DNA from: an uncultured Prevotellaceae bacterium | Lineage (GTDB): Bacteria; Bacteroidota; Bacteroidia; Bacteroidales; Muribaculaceae | Assembly (NCBI GenBank): GCA_945983195.1 | Contig: CAMFSS010000002.1 | Coordinates: 1-32,442, forward strand | Direction: 5' to 3' | DNA length: 32,442 nucleotides | In this document: positions 1 through 8,972 of the stretch, one piece after another | Layout: the number at the start of each line of letters is the position of its first letter | Position numbering within the stretch: the first letter of the stretch is position 1 | Position numbers and translations under genes: made by a program | Notes under the pieces: generated by a model | Seen by the model: the letters and a program-made list of their open reading frames with translations, nothing else | The model's database searches: none | Told to the model about the DNA's origin: nothing

Positions 1-563
1 TTTTGTGCAACGGCGTAGTTGAGGAATGTAGCCGAATAGCTCGAATGTGCACCTCCGCGATACTCCGTATGCTCGATTTTGTACACTATGTAGCTGTCGC
101 AGAAGCCCACTGTGTGGCAGCGCACAGCCTGCGTCAGCTCGCGCACGGCATCGGCTCCGGCATCGGGCGCAGAGTCGGCTTTCACCAGCTTGTAGTCGCC
201 ATAGCCTATTGGGTGGGCAAGATAGTCGCCTATTGCAGCGTCGATCTCGGCAGGCTTGGAGTCGAACACCGCTGAGAGCAGCGAGTCGTGCAGGCAGGTC
301 ATGTCGTTGTCGCCGAAACGCTCCGGCCATTGCACCGACACTGAGCGAGTTGTGTACACAGCCACGTCGCTGCCGAAGGTGGTGTCGCCCTGGCACAGAT
401 ATGTAGCGGTTGCGGTCTTGAATGTCTCGTTGATAACGAAGTTGCTGATTGCGCCCTGTTGTGAGCCGTCGGCTTTAGCTTCCGTCGTGGAAGCATTGCC
501 ACACGATGTGGCTGCGGCGAGGAGGGCAATGATCGACAAAATATAGTTTGTAGATTTGTTCAT
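1..563 (-). CDS. DUF4163/DUF3298-like lipoprotein, C-terminus cut by window edge
   Basis: Reading the minus strand from the ATG at 561-563 gives an open frame of 187 codons that leaves the window without a stop. The N-terminus is a lipoprotein signal (MNKSTNYILSII, then ATSCGNAS) with the lipobox cysteine near residue 21, so the protein is expected to be membrane-anchored. The last visible residues, YRGGAHSSYSATFLNY, resemble the (T/R)GGAH.xY.....NY core of the DUF4163/PdaC-like and DUF3298 (RsiV-like) module of many Bacteroidales lipoproteins. No enzyme activity can be assigned. The plus-strand frames here are shadows. It is divergent from the gene at 776. The family call rests on one motif. 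Confidence 0.75.
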   Translation of the reverse strand, partial: MNKSTNYILSIIALLAAATSCGNASTTEAKADGSQQGAISNFVINETFKTATATYLCQGDTTFGSDVAVYTTRSVSVQWPERFGDNDMTCLHDSLLSAVFDSKPAEIDAAIGDYLAHPIGYGDYKLVKADSAPDAGADAVRELTQAVRCHTVGFCDSYIVYKIEHTEYRGGAHSSYSATFLNYAVAQ

Positions 564-589
564 AGCGTGATGCTTAGTGTTTTGTGGTA

Positions 590-597
590 CAAAATTA
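590..597 (-). promoter_or_regulatory. Candidate -7 box for the lipoprotein gene
   Basis: The minus strand reads TAATTTTG, matching the Bacteroidetes TAnnTTTG consensus, 27 bases upstream of the lipoprotein ATG. I could not place a convincing -33 TTG at the usual 19-21 base spacing, so this is a candidate only. Confidence 0.4.
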
Positions 598-727
598 TAT
601 ATAATTTACAAGACAACCGCGAAAAAGTTCGATAGATTGCCTCTTTTGTAACACCATTGTAACATACATAAATCGTTAAAAATGCTATTTACTTTACATA
701 TCGGCTATTAAATCAATATTATTTTCG

Positions 728-735
728 TACCTTTG
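728..735 (+). promoter_or_regulatory. Bacteroidetes-type -7 box upstream of the GLUG protein gene
   Basis: TACCTTTG is a perfect TAnnTTTG match, 40 bases before the ATG at 776. It implies a leader of roughly 30-35 bases. The -33 region is A+T-rich without a clear TTTG. Confidence 0.6.
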
Positions 736-775
736 CAAGCAAATTTATCACATTTTACAACATCTATATTGCATT

Positions 776-3700
776 ATGAACAAATCTCGAATTCTACTCT
801 CATTCATTGCCATAGTGGCGTTGGCTTTCTCGGCTCCGGCAGCCAAGACGCTCTCTGCTGCAAAAGTGGCAAAATTGAAGGGTGAGGTGGCTCATCCGTT
901 CAGCTCCATTCGCCAAAGCACATCGTTTGGAGCTAAAGGCTTGGGCAAGGCTTCGCTCGCAGCACCTCTTGCTGCAAGCACCGACCCTGTCGTTACCATC
1001 AACGATGCAGGTGGCTGGGGCACTCTCGAAGGTCCCGACGGAACTACATGGTTCTATTCTCAGACCTACACCACCAATCCCACCAACAAGTGGTACTACG
1101 GCGGCACCGTAATCACAATCTACGACGACCTGAACCAGAAGGTGTGGGATTTTGAAATAACAATTCCCGATGACCAGTTGGTGAACCAGATTGCGCCTTT
1201 CGGCAAAATCACACGCTCTTTCTTTGAGCGCAACACTTCATCTTATGAGGTGATGGTCTATGTGCACCGCATTCTCTCGCCGGGTGTTGCCACAAGCGAC
1301 ATCGACGTATATAGCAGCGACGGCAGCAAGGTTATCAGCTACCCCGACGCTCAGAGTGCCAAGATGATAAGCGAGGGAGCAAGTGCCTACTCAAAGCAGG
1401 AGCGTCTTGCCCTTGCCTACTACGAGACTGTTACCGAAGGTGAGAATGTGCAGGAGAACATGCGCTTCGACATTCTACGCAAGGGCACATATTCCGAAGG
1501 TCCCAACCCGGTAGTCGACCACAGCTTCACTATCGACTACAACACTATCCACTACTCCGACGTTACTTCCTTCGATGCACTCTTCATCGACGGCAAGTTC
1601 TACTATATCCTCTCCCACTATGAGAAGCCCTACGTGGAAAGCTACGACTGGATGACCGGCGACATGGTCTACAGCGAGGACAACAACTACATCGTGGAAG
1701 TGTACGACCAGACCTACAAAAAGATAGGCGGCATCACTGCACCGGTTGAGATGGGCAGCGCAATGCCCACCATGTATGCTTTCAACGTGTTCTCCGACAA
1801 CGACATCAGCTTCGGATACTATTCGGGCGACGGTAAGCTCAACCTCGTGCTCACAAGCTACGACTATGTGGTTTCGTCTGACTCCTACACCTACTTCATC
1901 GACGTTTACGACGGTGATGGAAATATCATCAAGCCCGTCACTTCAAAGGTCGACGACTGGATTTCACTGGGTGCTATCCCCGGACAGGAGGACCAAATGG
2001 CATTCCTCAAGACCACCGAGGAGGGCAACCAATACTTTGAAATGCTCGATGTGCCTTCGTGCACCGTGGCTGCAACTATTCCGGCACAGCTCAACGGCAA
2101 GCGCATTTCCAACAACTTCGACCGTGTGGCGAGCAACGGCTCCTACAAGTATGCAATCTCAATCGGCGAGGCTGAAGGCGATGCCGAGGGCAACGTTATC
2201 GCACTCATCGGCTGGTACAACAAAGACCTCTCTTTCGACCGCTACACACGTTTCAACCTCGGTCCCAACGGCGAGCTGTTCACCCCGATTCTGCTCACCG
2301 AGTATCTCAACCCCTACATCTTCGACACCGATGACGACCTGGAGTATATCTACATCGCTAAAATCAAGCGCACCGACGGCTCCGGAAAGGTCGACAACGT
2401 GCTCTGCATCGCCAATGAAGACGGCTCGCTGATTCGCGAGTTCAAGGGCAATACCGAAATCGGCGACTACGCCAACGGCTCGCTCCTCAACCTCAACACC
2501 TCTCACCCGTCGATATTCATTGCCTACCAGAACACATCGGCAAGCACCTTCAAGCTCGACTTCTTCAATCTGCCTTTCACCATGTTTGCAGGCGGTGAGG
2601 GTACCAAGGAGAATCCCTACCTTGTGTCGGGAATCGGCGACCTCATGCAGGTGCAAAACAACCAAAAGGCTTACTTCAAGCAGATTGCCGACATCGACCT
2701 CTCAAGCGTAAGCACCTGGACGCCGGTTGACCTCCAAGGCGGTTACGATGGTGGCAGTCACAGCATCTTCAATGCCAACATCGCAAGCGAGAAGGGCGGT
2801 CTTGGAATATTCGGCACTGTAACCGGTGTCGACGGCACCAACCCTGCCTACATCAAGAATCTCACAGTCGTTAATCCCACTGTGACAGGCGGCGACGACA
2901 ACGATGCCATAGCAGGACTTGCAGGAAACGTCGTTGCTACCGTAGTCGACAATGCACACGTCATCAATCCTTCGTTTGAGTGGGATGCAACCTACGCTTC
3001 CACAATCGGAGGTCTTGTAGGCTCGGCTACATTCCAGTCGACCATCAGCAACTGCTCAGTTGAGGGAATGAACTCAGTTTCCGACAAGGCTTACCAGACC
3101 GGCGGCATACTCGGCTCGCTCGGCAACAGCACTCATGTGAGCAACTGCGTGGCAAGCATCAAGGCTACCGGACGCAACACCATTGGCGGTATCGCAGGTG
3201 CTGCCGGCGGAGTCAGTGCCGACGGCTCTATCACCAACTGCCACGCCGACGTCGACCTCACTGCCGAAAACACACTTGGCGGTATCGCAGGCTCTTCGTC
3301 GCGTATCAGAATTGCCAACTGCTACGCCACAGGCACACTCACTGCCACTCGTCCTGAGTATGGCGACTATAGCGAGCCTTTCTACAGCGTAGGAGGTATC
3401 ATTGGCAACCTTGCAACCGACTGGAACGGCTCCAGCAATATCGTGCTTGAGAACTGCGTCGCTGCGCTATCTTCAATCAGCGTCGACGACCCCAACAACA
3501 CTGACGGAAAGTATCTCGCTCTCGACCGCGTGGTAGGCTCAACCGTTGATGTGCTCGGAATGTCTGGCTACAGCGAGAAGGGCATAAAGAACTGCTACGC
3601 CAACAGTGCAATGACAATCAACGGCGTTGCCACTTCGGCTACCGACGACACCAAGGCTGCCGGTGCCGACAAGGCTCTTGCCGATATGGACAAGGCGTTC

Positions 3701-4291
3701 TTCGAAAGCCTCGGTTTCGCTTACGGCGACAATGCCGACGCTCCCTGGACTGCCGACGGCAAGCTGCCAATTCTCTTCTTCGAGAGCGCCCCAAAGGCCG
3801 CTGCCTTCGAAGCCGACAAGATTACTGTTGACGATGTGGAACTGACGTTCACCAACACGCTCCAAATCTTCGGCGGCACATTCTTCGATGTTGAAGCTTC
3901 GTCGAGCGATGAGTCGGTTGCCACAATTGGCGGCATTCTTGAGGATTTCGAGAACTTCACCGCTACCGTTTCGGTCATCTCGAAAGGCGTGGGCTCTGCC
4001 ACTATCACTGCCGTTGTCGACGGCTCAATCACAGTTTCATTCATCGTTGAAGTGACTGGCAACTCAGCAGTTGACGATGCAATTTCTGCAAAGGCTGCAA
4101 TCATGGTGAAGGACAATGTGGTAATTGCTCCCGAAGCTGATAAGATCGAAGTCTACAACATCAGCGGAGCTCGCGTAGCACAGGCTCAGCAAAGCTCGCT
4201 CAGCGTGGCCGAACTCAGCAATGGCATCTATGTGGCTGTTGCCACCGATGCTGCCGGACACCGCAGCACCGTGAAGTTTGTGAAGAAATAA
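776..4291 (+). CDS. Secreted GLUG-repeat protein with T9SS type A sorting domain
   Basis: This is an 1171-residue protein with a signal peptide (MNKSRILLSFIAIVALAFSA). Residues about 60-600 are beta-rich, full of Tyr/Asp and unassigned. Residues about 605-900 hold repeated GGxxG...ISNC-type units (TGGILGSLGNSTHVSNC, TIGGIAGAAGG, TLGGIAGSSS), the GLUG-like pattern of surface adhesin-like proteins. Residues about 1010-1095 look like a bacterial Ig-like (Big_2-type) domain (ASSSDESVATIGG). The last 65 residues are a T9SS type A sorting domain (VYNISGARV, then ELSNGIYVAV and a basic FVKK end), so the product should cross the outer membrane and be surface-attached or released. It is a single-gene unit with its own promoter and terminator. 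The ligand is unknown. Confidence 0.8.
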   Translation: MNKSRILLSFIAIVALAFSAPAAKTLSAAKVAKLKGEVAHPFSSIRQSTSFGAKGLGKASLAAPLAASTDPVVTINDAGGWGTLEGPDGTTWFYSQTYTTNPTNKWYYGGTVITIYDDLNQKVWDFEITIPDDQLVNQIAPFGKITRSFFERNTSSYEVMVYVHRILSPGVATSDIDVYSSDGSKVISYPDAQSAKMISEGASAYSKQERLALAYYETVTEGENVQENMRFDILRKGTYSEGPNPVVDHSFTIDYNTIHYSDVTSFDALFIDGKFYYILSHYEKPYVESYDWMTGDMVYSEDNNYIVEVYDQTYKKIGGITAPVEMGSAMPTMYAFNVFSDNDISFGYYSGDGKLNLVLTSYDYVVSSDSYTYFIDVYDGDGNIIKPVTSKVDDWISLGAIPGQEDQMAFLKTTEEGNQYFEMLDVPSCTVAATIPAQLNGKRISNNFDRVASNGSYKYAISIGEAEGDAEGNVIALIGWYNKDLSFDRYTRFNLGPNGELFTPILLTEYLNPYIFDTDDDLEYIYIAKIKRTDGSGKVDNVLCIANEDGSLIREFKGNTEIGDYANGSLLNLNTSHPSIFIAYQNTSASTFKLDFFNLPFTMFAGGEGTKENPYLVSGIGDLMQVQNNQKAYFKQIADIDLSSVSTWTPVDLQGGYDGGSHSIFNANIASEKGGLGIFGTVTGVDGTNPAYIKNLTVVNPTVTGGDDNDAIAGLAGNVVATVVDNAHVINPSFEWDATYASTIGGLVGSATFQSTISNCSVEGMNSVSDKAYQTGGILGSLGNSTHVSNCVASIKATGRNTIGGIAGAAGGVSADGSITNCHADVDLTAENTLGGIAGSSSRIRIANCYATGTLTATRPEYGDYSEPFYSVGGIIGNLATDWNGSSNIVLENCVAALSSISVDDPNNTDGKYLALDRVVGSTVDVLGMSGYSEKGIKNCYANSAMTINGVATSATDDTKAAGADKALADMDKAFFESLGFAYGDNADAPWTADGKLPILFFESAPKAAAFEADKITVDDVELTFTNTLQIFGGTFFDVEASSSDESVATIGGILEDFENFTATVSVISKGVGSATITAVVDGSITVSFIVEVTGNSAVDDAISAKAAIMVKDNVVIAPEADKIEVYNISGARVAQAQQSSLSVAELSNGIYVAVATDAAGHRSTVKFVKK

Positions 4292-4331
4292 TGTGACTGC
4301 CGGCGGCACAACGCCTACATTCACCCCCAAT

Positions 4332-4373
4332 AGAAGAGGACTGCTCCATCAAGGCGCAGTCCTCTTCTTTTTG
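4332..4373 (+). terminator. Rho-independent terminator after the GLUG protein gene
   Basis: A 13-bp perfect stem (4332-4344 with 4356-4368; 5' arm AGAAGAGGACTGC) and an 11-base loop run into a T-rich tract at 4368-4372. It lies 40 bases past the stop at 4291. Confidence 0.85.
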
Positions 4374-4454
4374 GGATAATTATGTGCATAATCTGTCGCA
4401 AATTGCCCATTTTGTAATAAATATGTGGAAAAAAGGGTGAATTAGGCTCAAATA

Positions 4455-4486
4455 TTTGCTTTTGCGCGTGATTTGCACTACTTTTG
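4455..4486 (+). promoter_or_regulatory. Promoter of korAB (-33 TTTG, -7 TACTTTTG)
   Basis: TTTG at 4455-4458 and TACTTTTG at 4479-4486 are separated by 20 bases, fitting the Bacteroidetes primary sigma consensus. The implied leader before korA is about 90 bases and A+T-rich. Confidence 0.6.
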
Positions 4487-4583
4487 CCACGACTTTAGAA
4501 AACGTTCTTTAGCCGACTGCGATTATCAAGCAAAATTTATCTATTTAATCTCAACATAAAACAATTAGAATCCTTAAAAAGAC

Positions 4584-6431
4584 ATGTTGGAAAAGACTAA
4601 TGTTAAAGTTCTCGACCGCGTAGTTGTGCGTTTCTCGGGTGACTCGGGCGACGGTATGCAGCTTGCCGGGAACATTTTCTCGAATGTGTCGGCAGGAGTG
4701 GGTAACCAAATCTCCACTTTCCCCGACTATCCCGCCGAGGTACGCGCTCCGCAGGGAACGCTCAGTGGCGTTTCGGGTTTCCAAGTGCACATCGGCAAGG
4801 GTGTATACACTCCAGGCGACAAGGCCGACGTGCTCGTATCAATGAACCCGGCTGCCCTCAAGCAGAATGTGAAATTCCTCAAGGAGGGCGGTGTGGCTAT
4901 TGTCGACATCGACTCATTCAAGAAAGCCGACCTCGACAAGGCTCTCTACACCACCGATGAGCCTTACAAGGAAATCGGGCTGAAAGGCGAAGTTGTGGAA
5001 GTGCCTATGACTTCTATGGTGAAAGCCGCACTCGCCGACAGCGGACTCGACCTCAAGAGTGTGATGAAGTGCAAGAATATGTTTGCGCTTGGTCTTGTCT
5101 GCTGGCTATTCGACCGTCCTCTCGAAAGTGCATTGCACTATCTTCACAATAAATTTGCCAAGAAGCCTGCAATCTATGAGGCTAATGCCAAGGTGATGCA
5201 GGCAGGCTACGACTACGGTCACAACATTCACGCATCGGTGTCGACCTACCGCATCGAGAGCGACGCCATTCGCCCCGGTACCTACACCGACGTGAACGGA
5301 AACACTGCCACTGCATGGGGACTTATCCTTGCCTCCGAAAAGAGCGGGCTGCCGCTGTTCCTCGGAAGCTACCCAATTACTCCTGCCACCGACATTCTCC
5401 ATGAGCTTGCCAAGCGAAAGGATCTTGGCGTGAAGGCGTGCCAGATGGAGGACGAAATTGCCGGCGTATGCTCGGCTATCGGTGCCTCTTTCGCCGGTAA
5501 CCTTGCCGTGACAAGCACTTCAGGCCCCGGACTGGCTCTGAAGAGCGAAGGCATAGGCCTCGCAGTGATGGCTGAGCTGCCGCTTGTGATTATCGACGTG
5601 CAGCGTGGCGGTCCATCAACCGGACTCCCCACAAAGACTGAGCAGACCGACCTTCGCCAGGCTCTCTACGGACGCAACGGCGAGTCGCCGCTCGCTGTGG
5701 TGGCTGCCGCTTCGCCAACCGACTGCTTCAACATGGCTTTTGAGGCTGCTCGCATCGCAGTGGAACACCTGACTCCAGTGGTGCCGCTCACCGACGGATT
5801 CCTCGCCCACGGCTCTTCGGCTTGGCGCATTCCCGACGAGGACGAGTATCCTGCCATCAAGCCCAACTTCGTGAAGCCCGAAATGCTTGAAAGCGGCTGG
5901 AAGCCATATATGCGCAATGAGGAGACTGAGGTGCGCTACTGGGCTATCCCGGGCACGCCCGGATTCCAGCACCGTCTTGGCGGTCTGGAGAAGGACTACA
6001 ACACCAGCGCAATCTCCACCGACCCTGCCAACCACGAGAAGATGGTGCAAGCCCGACAGAAGAAAATCGACCTCATCGCACGCAACATTCCCGAAGTGGA
6101 GGTACAGGGCAACCCCGATGCCGACACACTGCTTATTGGCTGGGGTGGAACTTACGGACATCTCTACACTGCCGTCGAGGAGCTTAACCGCGCCGGAAAG
6201 CCGGTGGCTTTCGCCCACTTCCGCTACATCTGCCCGCTTCCTGCCAACACCGCCGACGTTATCAGTCGCTACAAGCGCGTGATTGTGGCTGAGCTTAACA
6301 ACGGACAGTTTGCCGACTATCTGCAAGCCAAGAACCCGATGACCGACATCAAGCGCATCAACAAGGTGCAGGGTCAGCCTTTCTTGGTGCAGGAAATTAT
6401 TGATGGTGTAACTAAAATTATGGAGGCTTGA
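4584..6431 (+). CDS. korA: 2-oxoacid:ferredoxin oxidoreductase, fused gamma-alpha subunit (2-oxoglutarate type)
   Basis: This 615-residue protein has the fused layout usual in Bacteroidetes. Residues about 10-190 form the gamma domain (RFSGDSGDGMQLAG, then TFPDYPAEVRAPQGT). Residues about 225-480 form the pyrimidine-binding alpha domain (LGSYPITPATDILHEL, MEDEIAGVCSAIGASFAG, TSTSGPGLALKSEGIGL, RGGPSTGLPTKTEQTDLRQA). Residues about 500-610 are the domain II-like end (LLIGWGGTYGHLYTAVEELN, FRYICPLP). With the beta subunit it oxidatively decarboxylates a 2-oxoacid, probably 2-oxoglutarate, in the cytoplasm, yielding acyl-CoA and reduced ferredoxin; in anaerobes the reaction can also run reductively. 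The beta gene follows after 3 bases, so translation is probably coupled. Substrate choice between 2-oxoglutarate and other 2-oxoacids cannot be fixed from sequence alone. All key motifs are intact. Confidence 0.92.
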   Translation: MLEKTNVKVLDRVVVRFSGDSGDGMQLAGNIFSNVSAGVGNQISTFPDYPAEVRAPQGTLSGVSGFQVHIGKGVYTPGDKADVLVSMNPAALKQNVKFLKEGGVAIVDIDSFKKADLDKALYTTDEPYKEIGLKGEVVEVPMTSMVKAALADSGLDLKSVMKCKNMFALGLVCWLFDRPLESALHYLHNKFAKKPAIYEANAKVMQAGYDYGHNIHASVSTYRIESDAIRPGTYTDVNGNTATAWGLILASEKSGLPLFLGSYPITPATDILHELAKRKDLGVKACQMEDEIAGVCSAIGASFAGNLAVTSTSGPGLALKSEGIGLAVMAELPLVIIDVQRGGPSTGLPTKTEQTDLRQALYGRNGESPLAVVAAASPTDCFNMAFEAARIAVEHLTPVVPLTDGFLAHGSSAWRIPDEDEYPAIKPNFVKPEMLESGWKPYMRNEETEVRYWAIPGTPGFQHRLGGLEKDYNTSAISTDPANHEKMVQARQKKIDLIARNIPEVEVQGNPDADTLLIGWGGTYGHLYTAVEELNRAGKPVAFAHFRYICPLPANTADVISRYKRVIVAELNNGQFADYLQAKNPMTDIKRINKVQGQPFLVQEIIDGVTKIMEA

Positions 6432-6434
6432 TTT

Positions 6435-7448
6435 ATGGAAGATATGAAATATACTGCTGCCGACTATAAGAGCGACCAATATGTGCGCTGGTGCCCGGGC
6501 TGTGGCGACCACGCTGTGCTCAATGTGCTTCACAAGGCTATGGCCGAACTCGGCATTGCTCCGCACATGACGGCTGTGATTTCGGGTATCGGTTGCAGCT
6601 CGCGACTCCCCTACTACATGAACACCTACGGATTCCACACAATTCACGGACGTGGCGGTGCCGTGGCTACCGGTTTCAAGGTTGCCAACCCCGAAATGAC
6701 CGTGTGGCAAGTGTGTGGCGACGGCGACGGTCTCGCCATTGGCGGAAACCACTTCATTCACGAAGTGCGCCGCAACGTCGACCTCAACCTGCTCATGCTC
6801 AACAACAAAATCTACGGTCTTACTAAGGGTCAGTATTCGCCTACCAGCGACCGCGGTTTCGTGAGCAAGTCGTCGCCTTACGGAACAACCGAGGATCCGT
6901 TTATCCCTGCCGAGCTGGCTTTTGGCGCACGCGGCACTTTCTTTGCACGCAGCATCGACGTGGAGCTTAAAATATCGCAGGAGGTGATGGTGGCTGCCGC
7001 CAAGCACAAAGGCTGCTCTGTGGTGGAAATTCTGCAAAACTGCATGATTTTCAACAACGGCATACACAACTACATCACCGACCGTGCCACTCGCGCCGAC
7101 CGCACAATTCACCTTGTGCACGGCGAGAAGATGCTTTTCGGTGCCAACATGGACAAGGGTCTTGTGCAGGACGGCTTCGGGCTGAAGGCTGTCACTCTCG
7201 GTGAAGACGGCTACACCATCGACGATGTGCTCGTGCACGACGCTCACTGCCAATCGAATTTCCTGCACCAGCAGCTCGCCATGATGGACGGTCACGACCT
7301 GCCGCTCGCTGTGGGTGTGATCCGCGACGTAGAGGCTCTCACCTACGACCAGGAAGTGAAGAACCAGGTGGAGGAAGTCCGTGCCAAGAAAGGGCTCAAG
7401 TCGCTTCGCGACCTCGTACTCTCAGGCGAAACCTGGGAAGTGAAATAG
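6435..7448 (+). CDS. korB: 2-oxoacid:ferredoxin oxidoreductase, beta (TPP-binding) subunit
   Basis: This 337-residue protein begins 3 bases after the korA stop. The thiamine diphosphate-binding fold is clear: WCPGCGDHAVLN near residue 20, GIGCSSRLPYYMNTYGFHT near residue 55, GRGGAVATGFK, then the TPP/Mg motif CGDGDGLAIGGNHF near residue 95 and LNNKIYGLTKGQYSPTS. There is no separate ferredoxin (delta) domain, as is normal when the alpha subunit is gamma-fused. It forms the catalytic half of the KorAB complex, where the 2-oxoacid is decarboxylated. Length is typical for the family. The operon ends with a strong palindromic terminator just downstream. Confidence 0.92.
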   Translation: MEDMKYTAADYKSDQYVRWCPGCGDHAVLNVLHKAMAELGIAPHMTAVISGIGCSSRLPYYMNTYGFHTIHGRGGAVATGFKVANPEMTVWQVCGDGDGLAIGGNHFIHEVRRNVDLNLLMLNNKIYGLTKGQYSPTSDRGFVSKSSPYGTTEDPFIPAELAFGARGTFFARSIDVELKISQEVMVAAAKHKGCSVVEILQNCMIFNNGIHNYITDRATRADRTIHLVHGEKMLFGANMDKGLVQDGFGLKAVTLGEDGYTIDDVLVHDAHCQSNFLHQQLAMMDGHDLPLAVGVIRDVEALTYDQEVKNQVEEVRAKKGLKSLRDLVLSGETWEVK

Positions 7449-7480
7449 CCTGTCACACTATCATATAAATGGATTCTGAA

Positions 7481-7506
7481 GGGGCGCAAATTTGCGCCCC
7501 TTTTCC
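7481..7506 (+). terminator. Palindromic terminator after korB
   Basis: A perfect 20-base palindrome (GGGGCGCAAATTTGCGCCCC, 7481-7500) folds as a 7-bp G+C stem with an AAATTT loop and is followed directly by TTTTCC. It sits 33 bases past the korB stop. Confidence 0.85.
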
Positions 7507-7603
7507 TTTGCCGCGTGCCGACTCTATCTGCCTCATTTTTTTGAAAACAAGTGTTAAATGGTGGTTTATTCCGCGGTTTCATTGTTCCAAATTACGCATT
7601 AGG

Positions 7604-7634
7604 TTTGATTTTGAACAGCTATTTACTATTTTTG
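7604..7634 (+). promoter_or_regulatory. Promoter of the AraC-type regulator gene
   Basis: TTTG at 7604-7607 and TATTTTTG at 7627-7634 are 19 bases apart, a good Bacteroidetes promoter. It lies downstream of the korB terminator and only 26 bases before the ATG at 7661. That argues against any start codon farther upstream, even though the frame is open to 7469. Confidence 0.6.
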
Positions 7635-7660
7635 TAGTCAAAATACGAATTTTAAGCACT

Positions 7661-8503
7661 ATGACCTACGAAGAAGCACTTAACGAAAAGGGATACGCAA
7701 TTTGCGATTCCGACATAAGCGACCTCGCAAAAGAAACATTCACCGCCATCAGCAGCAGCACTTTTCTCTACTGCACTTGCGGTTCGGCTTCACTCGAAGT
7801 CAACATGATTGAATTCACGCTGCACCCTAATAGCTACATATCAATCCCCGACGACTCACTTGTGAAGGTCACTTCACGAAGCGATGATTTCAGCACTATT
7901 CGCCTTTCCTACTCAAAGGAAGCCGGACTCACCGCATCTATCGGCATGAACATGGACACCATGCAGAACATCTTCCTGCATCCCTATAACCACCTCACCA
8001 ACCAAACCGAAATCGCTCTCTTCACGAATATGCTCAACACTCTGCGTGAGTACAGCCGCATGCCTAATTTCGGGCATCACAGCGACTATGCAAACGGGCT
8101 TATTCGCTGCCTTTTCCTCGCAATTGCCGACATTAGTGCCACCAAACGCAATGAGTCGACACAATCCACCGTGTTCACTTCGTCCGACTCCTACTTCCTC
8201 AATTTCATAAAGCTACTCAACAAGCACTGCTGCCAGCAGCACGACGTAGCTTTCTATGCCGACAAGTTAAGCATCACTCCGAAGTATCTCAACGAAATAG
8301 CACGAAAGACTGCCAACCACACCGCAAAAGACATTATCTCGAAGTTCATTGTCGCACGAGTCAAGCGCGAACTGCTCATTTCGGGCAACTCGGTGCAGCG
8401 CATCGCCTACGACTTCAATTTCTGCGACCAGTCGAGCCTCGGAAAGTTCTTCAAGAAAGCCACAGGAATGTCACCGGTTGCTTTCCGCCATTCCCACAAA
8501 TAA
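7661..8503 (+). CDS. AraC-family transcriptional regulator
   Basis: The protein has 280 residues from the ATG at 7661. I prefer this start because the promoter is at 7604-7634 and the residues encoded upstream come from the korB terminator. Residues 1-170 are a probable ligand-sensing domain in which a cupin-like beta region (FLYCTCGSASLEVN, FTLHPNSYISIPD) precedes a helical stretch. Residues about 185-280 are the double helix-turn-helix AraC domain: VAFYADKLSITPKYLNEIAR, then SVQRIAYDFNFCDQSSLGKF and FKKATGMSPVAFR, all classical. It is cytoplasmic and DNA-binding. It is followed 57 bases later on the same strand by a SemiSWEET gene, with no terminator between, so it may control or be co-expressed with sugar transport. 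The inducer is unknown. Confidence 0.88.
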   Translation: MTYEEALNEKGYAICDSDISDLAKETFTAISSSTFLYCTCGSASLEVNMIEFTLHPNSYISIPDDSLVKVTSRSDDFSTIRLSYSKEAGLTASIGMNMDTMQNIFLHPYNHLTNQTEIALFTNMLNTLREYSRMPNFGHHSDYANGLIRCLFLAIADISATKRNESTQSTVFTSSDSYFLNFIKLLNKHCCQQHDVAFYADKLSITPKYLNEIARKTANHTAKDIISKFIVARVKRELLISGNSVQRIAYDFNFCDQSSLGKFFKKATGMSPVAFRHSHK

Positions 8504-8560
8504 AGACCGTCGATAACCCACCCGTAAACCTCGTAAAAAAGCCTGACACCAACCACTACT

Positions 8561-8830
8561 ATGGATTTAGCAACTATCATCGGATATGCAGCAACTGTGA
8601 CGCTGCTCCTCGGCTATCTGCCGCAGACTATTCGCACCATTCGAACCCGCTCAACCGACGACATCGCCATGGGCACTTTCTCAATGATGGGACTCGGAGC
8701 ACTGCTCTTTGCAATTCAAGGGGCTATGACAGGCAATATTCCGCTGCTTGTGGCAAATGTCTGCTCCACCACCATGAGCGCAATCATCTTCGGAATCAAA
8801 GTCTACAACGACTACTTCCGCCGCAAATAG
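8561..8830 (+). CDS. SemiSWEET-type small sugar transporter (PQ-loop/MtN3 family)
   Basis: This 89-residue membrane protein has three predicted transmembrane helices (about residues 5-22, 41-58 and 64-82) and the PQ-loop signature LGYLPQTIRTIRTRSTDDI after helix 1, typical of bacterial SemiSWEETs. These work as homodimers that move mono- or disaccharides across the inner membrane down their gradient. Length is normal for the family. It lies 57 bases after the AraC-type regulator on the same strand, and I see no separate promoter, so the two may be one transcript. A hairpin terminator follows. The transported sugar cannot be told from sequence. Confidence 0.88.
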   Translation: MDLATIIGYAATVTLLLGYLPQTIRTIRTRSTDDIAMGTFSMMGLGALLFAIQGAMTGNIPLLVANVCSTTMSAIIFGIKVYNDYFRRK

Positions 8831-8855
8831 CAATTACCAAAAGCTCTAAATGCAA

Positions 8856-8896
8856 CGAATGGTGCGCACCATAGTGGAAGCGCACCATTCGTTTTT
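8856..8896 (+). terminator. Rho-independent terminator after the SemiSWEET gene
   Basis: An 11-bp perfect stem (CGAATGGTGCG at 8856-8866 with 8881-8891) and a 14-base loop are followed by TTTTT at 8892-8896. The minus-strand side lacks a U-run, so it is at best a weak stop for the convergent gene. Confidence 0.85.
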
Positions 8897-8972
8897 CTGT
8901 CGGCATGCCACAATGCCGTCACTGCACTATGGTCTTCACCGCCTTATTGCCCACTTTCACTGCATAGACACC

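Noticed and set aside
3-546. Short plus-strand frames at the left edge
   Set aside because: They are antisense to the lipoprotein frame read from 563 on the minus strand, which has a proper signal peptide and a conserved motif.
5616-7295. 559-codon open frame on the minus strand opposite korA and korB
   Set aside because: It lies entirely antisense to two strongly conserved enzymes, is His/Val-rich in the way G+C-biased shadow frames are, and has no recognisable domain or signal.
7469-7660. Longer AraC regulator starting at 7469
   Set aside because: The extension translates the korB terminator palindrome and lies upstream of the promoter at 7604-7634.
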